Both the position numbers and the translations under genes were made by a program. This document shows positions 47,354 through 59,564 of a stretch of DNA of 64,000 nucleotides, in pieces (the first letter of the stretch is position 1; every line of letters starts with the position of its first letter). The DNA is from Cephalopachus bancanus (lineage: Eukaryota > Chordata > Mammalia > Primates > Tarsiidae): assembly GCA_027257055.1 (NCBI GenBank), contig JAPVLO010000891.1, positions 372,001 to 436,000 of the forward strand. Direction: 5' to 3'. The notes under the pieces are model-generated. The model made no database searches. It was given only the letters and a program-made list of their open reading frames with translations, and was not told the DNA's origin.

Positions 47354-48111
47354 TGATGCGGATTTTTCAGGTCAGCCCGGGCTTTGACAGTGTCACCTCA
47401 ATGGATCAGTCAGTCAAGCCCCAGAGAGGGTAATCTGGAGGGGCTGGTAAGCCTAGTCCCAGAAGTGTCAACTCTAATGGGCTGGCAAGCCAAGTCCTGA
47501 GAGTGTTGCTGGATTGGTGGGCTGGCAAGCCTAGCCCCAGAGTGTCTCAGCTTCAGAATCTCACCTTCTTCCAGCAGCTCTCCTGGTTCAGCCAACTTAA
47601 TTGGCTGGCAAGCCAGCCTCTGGGGTGCACAGCTTTTTGGCTCCAATGATCTTTTGCAGCTCTTCAGGTTGCAGCTCTTCAGGGTCGAGGTTCTTGTCTC
47701 AGCCCAGGAAGAATGAGGAATCCAGATGTTGGAAAGTGAGAAAGCAGGATTTATTGAGGGCAGAAAAGATCCCGCAGCAGGAGGGGACACAAAGGGATAG
47801 CCCATCTGGGGCCGAAAACTTGGTGCTTATATAGTCCTAAGACTGAGCTGATAGGCTAGCACTAGCTGTAAGCTGTTGCTGTTCTGATTGGTGAGTACTA
47901 AGGACCAATTGGCAGGACATAGGACCCTAATGGTGAGCTGATTGGTTGCTTTTTGATCCTAGCAGTGAGTACTTAAGGTCTAGCTTGAGAAACTCGCAGG
48001 GGACTTGTTTACCAATGCTGAGCCTGAGAGACCTGCTGGAGTTTGCCACATTGTTACTAGAGGACCCACCTGTCTGTCTGCTGAGCATTTCTCTAGCTAT
48101 CTTCTGTCTCA
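47354..48111 (-). mobile_element. Solo LTR, 758 bp, antisense, 4-bp duplication
   Basis: Bounded by TGATGCGG and CTGTCTCA with TATG at 47350-47353 and 48112-48115. Removing it restores L1 ORF2 sequence (compare 31485-31510). Read on the minus strand it has a TATA-like CTATATAAG near 47830 and AATAAA near 47752, followed by a repetitive, GC-richer U5 with several GGCTGGCAAGCC-type words (on the plus strand). A 4-bp duplication suggests a class I ERV. No internal retroviral genes. Confidence 0.78.
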
Positions 48112-48899
48112 TATGCACCCAACATAGGAGCACCAACTTTCATAAAGCAGCTTCTAGATACACTTAAAAAAGATATTGAGTCTGACACCATCATAGCTGG
48201 GAACATAAATACCCCACTCACAACCCTAGACAGATCATCAAGACAAAAATATCATCAAGGAGACCTAGAACCGCAACATGACACTTGACCAAATGGACTT
48301 AATTGATACCTACAGAACACTCTACTCAACAACCACGGAATATACATTCTACTTATCACCACATGGAATGTACTCTAAGATTGACCACATCCTTTGGCAT
48401 AAATCAAGCATAACCAAATTCCATAGTATTGAAATACTGCCATGCACCTTCTCAGACCATAGTGGAACACAAATAAATATCAACACCAACAAAGTTTCCC
48501 CAGAACCCAGAAAGACATGGACACTAAACACCATGGATCGACATGGAAATCGAAATGGAGATTAAAAGATACCTGGAAACAAATGAAAATGGGGAAACAG
48601 CTTACCAAAATCTTTGGGATGCCATGAAAACAGTACTAAGAGGGGAATTCATATCTCTATGAATACACATGAAAAAATGGAAAAATCACAAGTTAACAGT
48701 CTAACAAGTCACCTAAGGGAGCTAGAAAAGCAAGACCACCAACCCTAACTACAGCAGAAGAATCCAGATCACCAAAATAAAAGTCCAAATTCAGTACATA
48801 GATGACAAAAAGATAATACAAAAAAATCATTGTAACAAAAAGCTGGTTCTTTGAAAAGAAAAACAAGACTGATGGACCCCCTAGCTAGACTGATAAAAT

Positions 48900-48902
<3 letters not shown>

Positions 48903-48945
<43 letters not shown>
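48903..48945 (+). repeat. (GA)n microsatellite
   Basis: Uninterrupted GA run of about 21 units inside L1 ORF2, presumably expanded from the AAAGAGAGAGAA present at this place in the sister L1s. Confidence 0.96.
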
Positions 48946-48948
<3 letters not shown>

Positions 48949-49562
48949 AGCCCAAATAAACACAATCAGAAATGCACAAAAGATCAAGTCACAACTTACC
49001 CTGAAGAAATTTAAAAGATTATCAGAGACTACTATGTTCACTTGTATGGAAATAAACTTGAAAACCTAAAGGAAATGGAGGATTTTCTGAAATTACACAA
49101 CCTCCCAAGGTTGAAACAAGAAGAAATTAAGACCCTAAATAGATCAATAACAATCCAGGATATTGACTATGTCATAAGAAAACTACCTACAAAAACGTCT
49201 TGGACCAGATGACTTTCCAGAAGAATTCTACAAAACATGAAAGAAGGAACTGATATTATTGAAGGTATTCCAAGCAATTGAGAAAGATGGAGCTTTCCCC
49301 CAATTATTTTAGAATGCTAACATCACATTGATACCTAAACCAGGTAAAGATTCAACAAAGAAAGAGAACTACAGGCCAATATCCTTGATGAATATAGATG
49401 CTAAAATTCTCAACAAGACCCTAGCAAACTGGATCCAACAACACATCTCAAAAATCATCCACCACGATCAAGTGGGCATCATATGCAGAATGCAAGTCTG
49501 GTTTAACATTCACAAAGCCATAAATGCAATTAAACACATCAACAAATATAAAAACAAAAACC

Positions 49563-49848
49563 TCAGCCTGTAATCCCGCGCCTTTGGGAGGCTGAGGTGA
49601 GTGGATTGCCTGAGCCCGCGGGTTCGAGACCCGCCTGGGCAGCGAGACCTCATCTCTACAATAAATCAAAAAAAAATCAGCCGGCGTGGTAGCGCATGCC
49701 TGTAATTCCGGCTACTTGGAAGGCTGAGGCGGAAGGATCGCCGGAGCCCAGCAGGTCGAGGCGCGGTGGCCGGAAGCGGCCACTGCACTCCAGTTTGGGC
49801 GATCGAGTGAGACTCCAACTCAAAAAAACAAAACAAAACAAAAAAAAC
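49563..49848 (+). mobile_element. Alu SINE, slightly 5'-truncated
   Basis: Begins at TCAGCCTGTAATCCCGCGCC, lacking about 15 bp of the Alu start, and ends in a mixed AAAAC tail. CpG-rich and close to the copy at 28201, so relatively young. Confidence 0.93.
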
Positions 49849-51643
49849 ACCAAAAACATTATTATATAATTTGATGCAGAAAAAACTTTTGACAAAATCC
49901 AGTACCCCTTCTCTATAAAAATCCTAGACCATCTAGGTCTAGATGGAACATAACTCAAAATAGTAGGAGCCATCTATGAAAAACCCACAGTCAGCATAGT
50001 GTTAAATAGACAACAGTTGGAATCATTTCCCCTGAAAATCAGAACAAAACAAGGATGCCCACTCTCACCACTCCTTTTCAACATAATCTTGGAAGTCCTA
50101 ACTAAAGCAATCAGAAAGAGAAGGAGATCAGTGGTATCAAGATAGGAAAAGAGGAAGTCAAGTTATATCTTTTTGTAGATGACATGATTTTATACCTCAA
50201 AAACCCAAGAGAATCTGTCAAAAACCTCCTTGCACTGATAAAGGCCTTTGGCAAAGTCTCAGGGTATAAAATAAATGTGTAAAAGACAGTTACATTTCTA
50301 TACACCAATAATAAACAAACATAACCTAAATAAAAAAGCACAATCCCATTCACAATAGCCACAAAAATATGAAATACCTTTGCATCTTCCTAGTCAGAGA
50401 AGTCAAAGACTTTTACAATGAAAACTACAAAACACTGCTCAAAGAAATCAAAGATGACACAAATGGAAAAATATTCCATGCACATGGACTGGAAGAATCA
50501 ACACTGTTAGGCTATCCATCCTACCCAAGGCAATCTACAGACTTAATGCAATACCCATTAAATTATCAGCAGCATTCTTCTTAGACCTTGAAACAACAAT
50601 ACAGGAATTCATATGGAAACATAAATGACCACGAATAGCCAAAACAATCCTCAAAAAAAAAAAAAAAAAAAAAGCAGGGGTATCACACTCCCAGACTTTA
50701 AACTCCATTATAAAGCTAAAATAATTCAAAACAGCCTGGTATTGAATGTACAAGAACTGGCATATAGAGCAGTGGAACAGGATAGAGATTCCAAAAGCAA
50801 AACCTCAATTTCTCAACCAACTCATCTTCAACAATGCCTCCACCACCAATCCCTGGGCAAAGGAGAGCCTATTCAGTAAATGGTGCTGAGAAAACTGCCT
50901 GACCACATGTAGAAGATTGAAAACAAGCCCCCTACCTATCACCATACACAAAAATCAACTCTAAATGGATCAAAGACCTAAATGTAAAACTTTAAACTAT
51001 AAGATTCTTAGAAAATGCAGGAGACACCCTTATGGAAATTGGAACTGGCAACGAATTCCTGATCAAAACCCCAAGTGCCCATGCCATAAGAGATAAGATA
51101 GACAAATGGGACCTCATCAAACTGACAAGCTTCTGAAAAGTCAAAGAAACCTTCAAGAGAGCAGGGAGGCAGCCCACAGACTGGGAAAAAGTATTTGCCA
51201 ACTGTGTGTCTGACAAAGGCCTAACATCTAGGCTCTGCAAGGAACTCAAATGTACCGAAAAGAAAAAAAAACAAACAACCTCGTAACAAAGTGGGCAAAA
51301 GATGTGAACAGACAGTTCTCAAAAGAAGAGAAACGAACAGCCAATAGATACTTGAAAAAATGCTCAGCATCACTAGTCATAAAATAAATGCAAATTAAAA
51401 CCACACTGAGATACCACCTAACTCCAATCAGGATGACCATCATCACTACTTAAAAAACAACAGATGCTGGAGAGGATGTGGTGAAAAGGGAACACTTCTA
51501 CACTGTTGGTAGGAGTGTAAACTAATACAACCTCTGTGAAAAACAGTTTGGCAATTCCTAAAAGATCTAAAAATCAACCTTCCATATGATCCCACAATCC
51601 TCCTACTGGGAATATACCTGGAGGAATTTAAATCACTCTATGA

Positions 51644-51947
51644 GCTGGGCTCGGTGGCTCAGCCTGTAATCCTGCACCTTGGGAGGCTGAGGTGAGCGGA
51701 TTGCCTGAGCCCATGAGTTCGAGACCCGCCTGGGCAACTTGGTTAGACCTCATCTCTACAATAAATAAAAAAATTAGCCGGGCGTGGTAGCACGCACCTG
51801 TAGTTCCAGCTACTTGGCAGGCTGAGGCGGAAGGATCGCCGGAGCCCAGCAGGTCGAGGCTGCAGTGGCCAGGAGGGGCCACTGCACTCCAGTCTGGGCG
51901 ACAGAGTGAGACACCAACTAAAAAAAAAAAAATTATATATATATATA

Positions 51948-51978
<31 letters not shown>

Positions 51979-51982
51979 AAAT
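51644..51982 (+). mobile_element. Alu SINE with (AT)n tail
   Basis: Full-length lineage-specific Alu in L1 ORF2, A tail followed by an (AT)n run at about 51934-51978. Target-site duplication AAATCACTCTATGA at 51630-51643 and AAATCATTCTATGA at 51983-51996, one mismatch in 14. Confidence 0.95.
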
Positions 51983-52293
51983 AAATCATTCTATGAAAAA
52001 GATACCTGCACGCGCATGTTTATTGCAGCATTGTTCACAACAGCAAGAACATGGAACCAACTGTGCTGCCCATCAAAACAGGACCGGATTTAAAAAATGT
52101 GGTACATATACATAATGGAATATTGTGCAGCCATAAAGAAGGACAAAATTATAAACTTCACAGCAACCTGGATGGACTTCGAATCTCTAATACTGAGTGA
52201 CCTATCACAGAAACAAAGAGCTGAGTATCATATGTTCTCACTTATAAATGGACCTTGAACAATTATCGTAATACTTTAATAAAAGAATTGACG

Positions 52294-52361
52294 GTAGTGG
52301 GAAACTGCCAGGGTAGGGTGGGGGCAAGATTGGCAGTAGTGGAAATCTGTGGGGGGGGGCA
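52294..52361 (+). repeat. Doubled G-rich module in L1 3'UTR
   Basis: GTAGTGGGAAACTGCCAGGG and a second unit GTAGTGGAAATCTGTGGGGG follow each other, as in the L1 ending at 24.1 kb. Confidence 0.7.
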
Positions 52362-53419
52362 CACCTCATCAACAAGGGTACATACATAATGAACATTTGT
52401 ATATCTAACCCTGAATTGTACCCCCATCTTTAAAATAAAATAAAAAATAAAAATAATAATTTTTATATAAATTCTTCTATTGATTTATTGGGGTCATAAA
52501 TAATGCAGGATTGAACAGAGAAACATGGAGAATACATGACTCAAAAAGCACTCTGACTTAAAGGGGTATATTACTGCTTGAGTAATATGTGATTCTGGCA
52601 TGAAAAGTACCTGTAGCAAGATTTTTTTCAAGCACATTGAAGGAGATTAAAACTTCAGGATGGATATAGTCAGTAGCTATAGTTAAAAACATATTAAATG
52701 AAGAATGCATTAAAAATCTAAATTTTGAACTATTGCAGATCAAGGGATTACAAAAAATATGAAATACACAGAGATAACCTTAGTAGGAAATGTATAAAGT
52801 CTATATGACTAGAACTATAAAACTTTCTTGCAGCAAACATGATAAAAATTGAATAAATGGGGGGAACCATACTCTGGTTGTAGTTTTATCAGTCTTTGCT
52901 TTATAAATTTTGATACTCTGTTATTAGGTGCATATACATTTAGAATTGTGTTGTTCTCTTGTTGCATAAAACCTTTTTGTCATTATGAAATAAACTTCAT
53001 CCTTGGTAATGATCTTTGCTCTGAAATTGTTTTAGTCTGATAATAATATAATCACTCCAGGTTTCTTTTGATTAGTGTTAGTATGGCATGTCTTCTACCA
53101 TTCTTTTATGCTTAATTTATTTGTATGTTTATAGTGTATTTTTTTTGTAGGAAGAATACAATTGAGTCTTGCTTTTATATCCAGTCTGAAAATATTTGTC
53201 TTTTAATTGAGTTATTTAGATAAATTACATTTAATGTAATTATTTGCATAATTAAGTTCAGAATTTCCATCTTGCTATTTTTTTCTATTTGTTTGAACTC
53301 TGCTTCTTTTTGGGTTAATTGGATTTTTTGTGATTTATTTTATCTCCTTGTTGGATTTTTAGTATATACATCTTAAACTTACCATGCTCAAGCCTTGAGT
53401 GATATACCACTTAATGTAA

Positions 53420-53950
53420 AATAGTTCTCCCTTATCATGGGGGATATCTTTTAAGAGCTCCAGTAGATGCCTAAATCTTTGCCCAGTACCTAACTCTATT
53501 TATTATATGATTTTTCCCATATATACACATGCATGATAAAGCTTAATTTACAAATTAGGCACATTAGGAGATTAACAACATTAAGTAATAGTCAAGTAGA
53601 CCAATTATAACAATATGCCAGCATCATTACTTTTGCACTTTAAGGACATAATTAAGTAAAATATAAGTTACTTGTACACTAATACTCCAATATTGTGACA
53701 GTGGATCTGAAAATGGAGACAGCTGCTGAGTGACTAACAGGCTGATAATGCATAAAGTGTGGATACATTGGACAAAGAGATGATTTACATCCTGAGTAGG
53801 GCAGAGTGGAATGGTGAGCGATTTCATTACACTACTTAGAGCAGCATGTAATTTAAAATTTACGAATTGTTTAGTTTGAGAATCTTTCACTTAATATTTT
53901 TGGACTGTGGTTGACAGTGAGCAACTGAACCATGGAATGTGAAACAGTGG
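53420..53950 (+). mobile_element. Tigger-like DNA transposon relic (non-autonomous)
   Basis: TTCTCCCTTATCATGGGGGA, CCAGTAGATGCCTAAATC, GATAAAGCTTAATTTACAAA and GGCACATTAGGAGATTAACA follow a TcMar-Tigger-type short element, closing with TGGACTGTGGTTGACAGTGA. It sits in HAL1/L1M sequence next to TA dinucleotides, the target of this superfamily. No transposase coding. Orientation tentative. Confidence 0.6.
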
Positions 53951-54620
53951 AAAAGGAGACTATTGTCTATTATAAGAATCTGACTTTTACAAATGTTATA
54001 AATGCTACACTACATTGTTATTATTTTTGTTTATAGCCAATTATTTTTTAAACAAATTTCAACAGTAAGGATAAAACACCCTTAATATTTAACATTTTTA
54101 GTGTTCTTTCCTTTGTGTAGACCCAGATTTCAATCCAGCACATATTTCTTTTTGCCTGAAGGGCTTTCTTTAACATTTTTGTAGTATGAGTTTGCTGCTG
54201 CTGAAGTCTTTCAGGTTTTATATATCTGAAATAGTCTTGTTTTTCCCTACATTGCCTTAAGATAATTTCATTGATTCATAGGATATAGAATTTTAGACTC
54301 TTCCCCTCCTGACTGCTTTTAAGATTTTCTCTTCATTACAGCTTTTGAGCTATATGTTTATTACATGCCTTATTATGGCTTTCTTCATGTTTTTGTGCTT
54401 GTGGTACATTGAATTTTTGCAACCATAGGACCATAGTTTTCATCAAATGTAGAAAATTTTTGGTCATTACTTCTTCAATTTGTTTTTCTGTCTCCCCTTT
54501 GACAATTTTAATTATATATTAGGCTGCTTTTACTTGTTCCACAGCTCGCTGTAGGTTGTTTATTATTTTTTCCTCTTTTCTCCTTATAATTCATTTGGAA
54601 TAGTTTCGTTGTTATGCTTT

Positions 54621-54924
54621 TTCTTGTTTGTTTTTGGGTTTTTTTTTTGAGTTGGAGTCTCACTGTCGTCCAGACTGGAGTGCAGTGGCCGCTCCCGGCC
54701 ACCGCAGCCTCGACCTGCTGGGCTCCGGCGAACCTTCCGCTTCAGCCTTCCAAGTAGCTGGAACTACAGGCGCGCGCTACCACACCCGGCTAATTTTTTG
54801 ATTTATTGTAGAAATGAGGTCTCACCAAGTTGCCCAGGCGGGTCTCAAACCCATGGGCTCAGGCAGTCCACTCACCTCAGCCTCCCAAGGCGCGGGATTA
54901 CAGGCTGAGCCACCGAGCCTGGCT
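54621..54924 (-). mobile_element. Alu SINE, antisense
   Basis: Lineage-specific Alu reversed, with many intact CpGs (GTGGCCGCTCCCGGCCACCG). Flanks GTTGTTATGCTTT and ATTGCTATATTTT suggest a decayed duplication. Confidence 0.93.
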
Positions 54925-55998
54925 CATTGCTATATTTTAAGTTTACTAATCTTTTCTTTTGTAATATCTAATCAGTCATGAATGACCCTGTGTGTTTTCT
55001 ATCTCATATATTGTATTTTTTATCTCTAGAGATTTAGTTTGGGGCTTTCAAAATACAGTTATTTCTACTTAATTTTTGATTATGTGAATGCAGTTATGAT
55101 AACTATTTTAATGTCTCTACTGATTCTATCGTCTATTTCAGTTTTTGTTTGCTTTCGATGGACTGGTTTTTCTTTTAATTATTGGTTGTATTTTATTGCT
55201 TCTTTTCATCCATGGTAATATTTGATTGGATATCAGATAGTATGGATTTTACATTTTTGGATGCTGGGTATATTCACATTTCTATAAATATTCTGGGGCT
55301 TTGTTCTAGATTGTAGTTATTTGGAAATAGTTGATTTTTGGGGGACTTGCTTCTATGATTTGTCAAGATAAGAGCAGTGCTCAGTATGGGTTTAACCATT
55401 TCACACTACTGAAGGAAGATCCTTCTGATTACAATCCTTAATTCCCCATAAATATGAGGATTTTCTGTTTGACTGGTGGGTGCATCTCCATCTCAGTCCT
55501 GTGTGAGCACCATAAACCCTTGCTTCTAATATCTTTTACGGTGATGCTTCTTTCCCCAGCCTTGTGTAGTTTCTTTTTTCCCCCCACACATTCACTGATC
55601 AATATCAGCTGAATAACTGCAAGGGATCTTCTGTGGATCTCTTGAGTTGTCTCTCTATATGATTTTTTTTTTCTTTTTTTAATCTCCAGTGCTCTTTTCT
55701 GCAAATTCAATCTATTGAGTTTCTCTAGACTTGTCACTCTGTCTCCTCAACTTGTGGAACTGGCCAGGCTCCATATATAGTTCCTCTCCCAATGCTGTAG
55801 TCTTGAACTCTCCCAACAAAGTAAGCTGGGAACACATAGACTTCAACTAGTTTAATCCTCATCTCTCAGGGATCATTATTTTTCAAGGCCTCATATACAG
55901 TGTCTTGACAATCATTGTTTCATGTATTTTATGTACAGCTTTTTCAAGTGAGAGGGTAAATCCAGTCCTTGTAATTTCATGTTGGTAGGAAGCAAAGA

Positions 55999-56330
55999 TC
56001 TGATTATGTTTGCTTCATTTTTTAATGTGCCATTGAATTAAATGCTTAGTTCATTAATTGTTTTTCTTCCAATAATAAAGATTATTAAAATTATGTATTT
56101 GCCTCTGTATATAGCTTTCCCTGGATCCCATTTTTAAAAATTTTTTTATTTTTATTATTTTATTTAAGAGATTCATTTTCAAATATTGAGATTCAATATT
56201 CTACTTTTATTGATTTATGATCAAATAATGTAACTGGAAATTTTTTCTTCTTGACTTCTTCCAGATGTGCTTTGCTGCTTAAAGTAATAAGGTCAAGTCT
56301 TACTAGTATTCATGAATCTTTACACTGAGT
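55999..56330 (-). mobile_element. Ancient L1M fragment, antisense (tentative)
   Basis: TTGCCTCTGTATATAGCTTT, CCTGGATCCCATTTTTAAAA and GATTTATGATCAAATAATGT resemble antisense L1M coding sequence upstream of the HAL1/L1M blocks. Weak similarity. Confidence 0.4.
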
Positions 56331-57260
56331 GTAAACTTAAGTTTCTGTTAACATATTCAAGATGAAGGCAACTTTTTAGAGTAAGAGTACTGTGTATATT
56401 TCCTCACTCAATAGTTTATCTTCAGAACCTCTGTACACATTGTTATAAATAAGTTTCTAAACACTGTGCGGAAAATTTGTTGGTTGTTTCTCCATTTCTC
56501 ACATAAGTGATACCCTCCAGCCATTATAAGACATGTGATTTGTGTATGGTTACCTCACTCAGAGCTCTAATTGACTCAATTTGGTAAGCATATGCTGTCC
56601 TCTAGGCAGTGGTTATTGGTTCAAGGAAGGACAACTAAAGTCAATTTGAGGTAGTGCAATATGTGACAGAAAGGACTCCTGCTCTTCCCTGGCATAGGAT
56701 GGATCAGGGTTATAAAGTTTGTGGTTGCTGCGGTGATTTTGTGGCTACAAGGCAAGAGTCTGGATTTGATAGATACCCATGCTTTAGTGTACAGCTTAAG
56801 TACAAAAAACACTATGGGATACAGAGTAGAAAGTTTAAGAGAAATGCATATGGGAGATATCATTTTATACAGTTGATCAAGTTTTGCTTGAAGCCAGCCC
56901 ACCTCTATGTTTTGCAGTAATCAGAAACAATAGATTTCTTTCCTTCCTTTTTTCTCCTCAAGGATATTTAAATTGGGCTTTTTGTCACTTGCAACCAAAA
57001 GTATCTGAATATAGACCCTGACTGATAATTTCAGTCAAGAGTATCATATTTGGAGTGAGAAAAACAGGTAAGAAGTATCCATTGCAGAAAGATTATAGCT
57101 GCCTGGGGTTTGTAACATATTACCCATGCTCTAATACTCATGTTTTTTATAGGTATACAATTTATTCAGATTCTTGTTTAGTCTTTCACCTTCTTTCAGA
57201 ATGACAAAAAGACTGTATCGTCTGGTTTCTAAAAGCATTAGCAGAAGAGGAACTGTCAAT
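56331..57260. other. Unassigned DNA
   Basis: No gene or repeat family recognised. An 88-codon open stretch at 56654-56920 resembles no protein family I know and is probably chance. Confidence 0.4.
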
Positions 57261-57261
57261 G

Positions 57262-57541
57262 ATGGAGTGGCTCAGCCTGTAATCCCAGCACTTTGGGAGA
57301 CCAAGACAAGTGAATTTCTTGAGCACAGAGGTTCGAGATCAGCCTGGGAAACTTGGCGAGACCTCGTCTCTACAATAAATAAAAAATTAGCCAGGCGTGG
57401 TCGCACGCACCAGTAGTTCTGGCTACTCGGAAGGCTGAGGCGAAAGGATAGATGTGCTCAGCAGGTTGATGCTGGGGTGGCTGTGAGTATGCCACTGCTC
57501 TTCAGCCTGGGCGACAGAGTGAGATTCCAACTAAAAAAAAA
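57262..57541 (+). mobile_element. Alu SINE, older member
   Basis: Dimeric Alu with linker CTCTACAATAAATAAAAAAT and end GAGATTCCAACT. Diverged in the right arm (TGATGCTGGGGTGGCTGTGA). Intermediate between the AluJ-like and lineage-specific copies. Confidence 0.85.
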
Positions 57542-57969
57542 TGAGGAAGTAGAAGAGATTCCATTATAAGCAAGCTCTCTGATGACAGAGGGAGGTCATA
57601 GTGAATTTTCTTACAGTCAAGAGAAGGCAGAAAAAAACTCATAAAGCACAGTAGTCTGGAAGGAGCAAATACTCTGATTCTGTTAAATATACCTTGAGTT
57701 TATTTGGGTGACTCTGAATTATCAGGAACAGTAAAATTATATTTAATATATTTTAAACATTGTATATATTTGTTATATTCATTTAAAATACATATTTAGT
57801 AACAAAAAGAGTTGAAAACCCAATTAGAGTTCTGGGGCAATCAGTACTTTACTGATTAGGAGTTTTTGAAAATTTTGGGTTTTTCTTCAGGTTCTTTAGA
57901 GGATAAGAATTTAAAAAATGCTTCTCAGTCATATGATTATAAATAAGCACATTTCTTAGATTTTTTTTG

Positions 57970-58035
57970 TCAGCTACTTGGAAGGCTGAGGTGGAAAGAT
58001 TCCTGAACCCAGCAAAAATAAATAAATAAATAATA
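57970..58035 (+). mobile_element. Alu right-arm fragment
   Basis: CAGCTACTTGGAAGGCTGAG followed by CCCAGCAAAAATAAATAAAT: about 35 bp of Alu right arm with an A-rich (AAAT)n tail. A fragment only. Confidence 0.65.
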
Positions 58036-58262
58036 ATTTTTGTAATATTGTCATTATGTCTATTTGGTTAGACCCTTGCCCTTGTTTCATTTTTTTCTTT
58101 AAAAATATGCAAGTAATATTATAGGTTTCCTTTCTTTAATGAAAAGAGAAAAGCAAAAACAAAAACTTAAAATGCTACTCATTAAAGCATTTTCCAAAGG
58201 AAAAAGAAGCAAACTTAAGAAAGGGAAGTGCTTAAGAAAGGAAGTGCTTCAGAGTTGAATTT

Positions 58263-58573
58263 GAAATACATTTTTTTTTTTTTTTGAGTTGGAGTCTCAC
58301 TCTGTTTCCCAGACTGGAGTGCAGTGGCCACTCCCGGCCACTTCAGCCTCGACCTGCTGGGCTCCGGCGATCCTTCCTCCTCAGCCTTCCGAGTAGCTGG
58401 AATTACAGGCATGTGCTACCACGCGCCCGGCTGATTTTTTGATTTACTGTAGAGATGAGGTCTCGCTGCCCAGGCAGGCCTCGAACCCGCGGGCTCAGGC
58501 AATCCACTCACCTCAGCCTCCCAAAGGTGAGGGATTACAGGCTGAGCCACCGAGCCCGGCTGGAATACATTTT
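58263..58573 (-). mobile_element. Alu SINE, antisense, with duplication
   Basis: Body 58275-58561, lineage-specific and CpG-rich. The target-site duplication GAAATACATTTT (58263-58274) and GGAATACATTTT (58562-58573) is included in the coordinates. Confidence 0.95.
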
Positions 58574-58902
58574 TAAAGACATTTTTTTAAAGTCATACTG
58601 TGATAGTAGGTTAAAGATGAAAAAAGAGCATGTGCATATTTTGAAAAAGTTAAATGAAAACAAGTGTTTCAGCGATGAAACTACCTTAGAATGCCCATCA
58701 AATGCTGTAAGCAAAGGGGTAATAGTCAAATTGTGTTTTAATTGGCTATTTTAAGGACATAATTAATTATGCTGCTTTATTCCAGTGTCTGTCCAAAAAA
58801 GATACTACTAATCTATTTAATGAAATACTCATTTTTAATTTTAACAACATCTCATAAAGGGAATCTTGTTAATGTAGTGGATTTTCTTTCTTCTCAACAT
58901 AG

Positions 58903-58992
58903 GGCAAATTAATACATCGATGTTTGAAAGAATAGTCAACATTCCCAAAAAGTTGGATGGCTTTACTTTGCTTTTTGATGGTAGTGGATCAG
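58903..58992 (+). other. Possible 90-bp exon (unproven)
   Basis: A pyrimidine-rich tract ending CTTTCTTCTCAACATAG precedes 58903, and CAG/GTTAGT follows 58992. The 90 bp between are open in one frame (from 58905, 29 codons, containing NIPKKLDGFTLLFDGSG) and keep phase across the exon (2 + 87 + 1). I do not recognise the peptide. No other exon with both splice sites was found nearby, and chance occurrence in 64 kb is quite possible. Confidence 0.2.
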
Positions 58993-59448
58993 GTTAGTAG
59001 TCTTTTTTTTTTTTTCCTTCGGGGTACTGTTTTTAAAGTACCTGAGGATATTCGAAGAAACTCATTCCTCAATTCCATTGATACTCCAATAGCATGAAGA
59101 TACTGATAAGGTCACTCACAAAATTGTTTATTTCTTAAGTTGGTCTATCTGTTTGGCTGTGTATAAATAACTGTGAAACCTTTGTTTGGGAACAAAAATT
59201 TGCTTGTGTTAAGTCAATGTCATGTTTAAATATGACCCTATCTGGGTTTTGACCTCTGTGTACTGATCCATGTTATAAAATATGACATAATTTATAGATG
59301 TAAGTAGTATGTCATTACAATTGCCAGTAAATTAAAAAATGAAAATCTGTTCTTTCTGTGAAAATGTTTAAAGACTTTGTATGTGTGTTTATGTGCCAAG
59401 ATCTGTATCAGTGAGGATTTTCTAGATACTGAATCAAAATCAATAGGA

Positions 59449-59452
<4 letters not shown>

Positions 59453-59481
<29 letters not shown>

Positions 59482-59564
59482 GTCTGTCTCTGTTTCTCTC
59501 TCTCTCTCTCTGTCTCTGTCTCTCTCTCTCTCTCTCTGTCTCTCTCTGCATGTACACACACAAA

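Larger units (their letters stand above)
47033..52258 (+). pseudogene. L1 ORF2 relic, interrupted by an LTR and two Alus
   Basis: Starts at an ATG at 47033 and ends at TGA 52256-52258; insertions at 47354-48111, 49563-49848 and 51644-51982 interrupt it. The endonuclease region spans 47033-47353 and 48112-48600. Reverse transcriptase pieces lie at 49328-49560 and 49860-50280. The active-site motif is FVDD (50172-50183), keeping both aspartates. A 21-nt A run lies at 50653-50673, and a (GA)n run at 48903-48945 interrupts the linker. Many stops and frameshifts make it inactive. Confidence 0.9.
42462..52450 (+). mobile_element. L1 retrotransposon, sense, split by six insertions
   Basis: Begins CTGAGGGACTTCTGGCAAGA near 42462 and ends TGAATTGTACCCCCATCTTT with an A-rich tail near 52450. 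Removing inserts at 43863-44145, 44338-45874, 46136-46432, 47354-48111, 49563-49848 and 51644-51982 leaves roughly 6.5 kb, the length of a complete L1. 5'UTR, pyrimidine-rich leader (43190-43560), ORF1, ORF2 and 3'UTR are in order. Its 5'UTR resembles that of the 17.7-24.1 kb element from about 42900 on. Target-site duplication not clear. Confidence 0.93.
52868..55998 (-). mobile_element. HAL1/L1M relic, antisense, second copy
   Basis: Ancient antisense LINE sequence in the same block order as 6.8-15.3 kb: TGTTATTAGGTGCATATACA, CATTTAATGTAATTATTTGC, ATGGACTGGTTTTTCTTTTA, GGATGCTGGGTATATTCACA, ATTTGGAAATAGTTGATTTT, GAAGGAAGATCCTTCTGATT, TCTCAGGGATCATTATTTTT, GAGAGGGTAAATCCAGTCCT. The last blocks correspond to the element's 5' end. 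A Tigger-like transposon (53420-53950) and an Alu (54621-54924) interrupt it. Confidence 0.78.

Noticed and set aside
47410..47805. 131-codon minus-strand open frame
   Set aside because: Lies wholly in the 758-bp solo LTR and arises from its repeated GGCTGGCAAGCC-like words.
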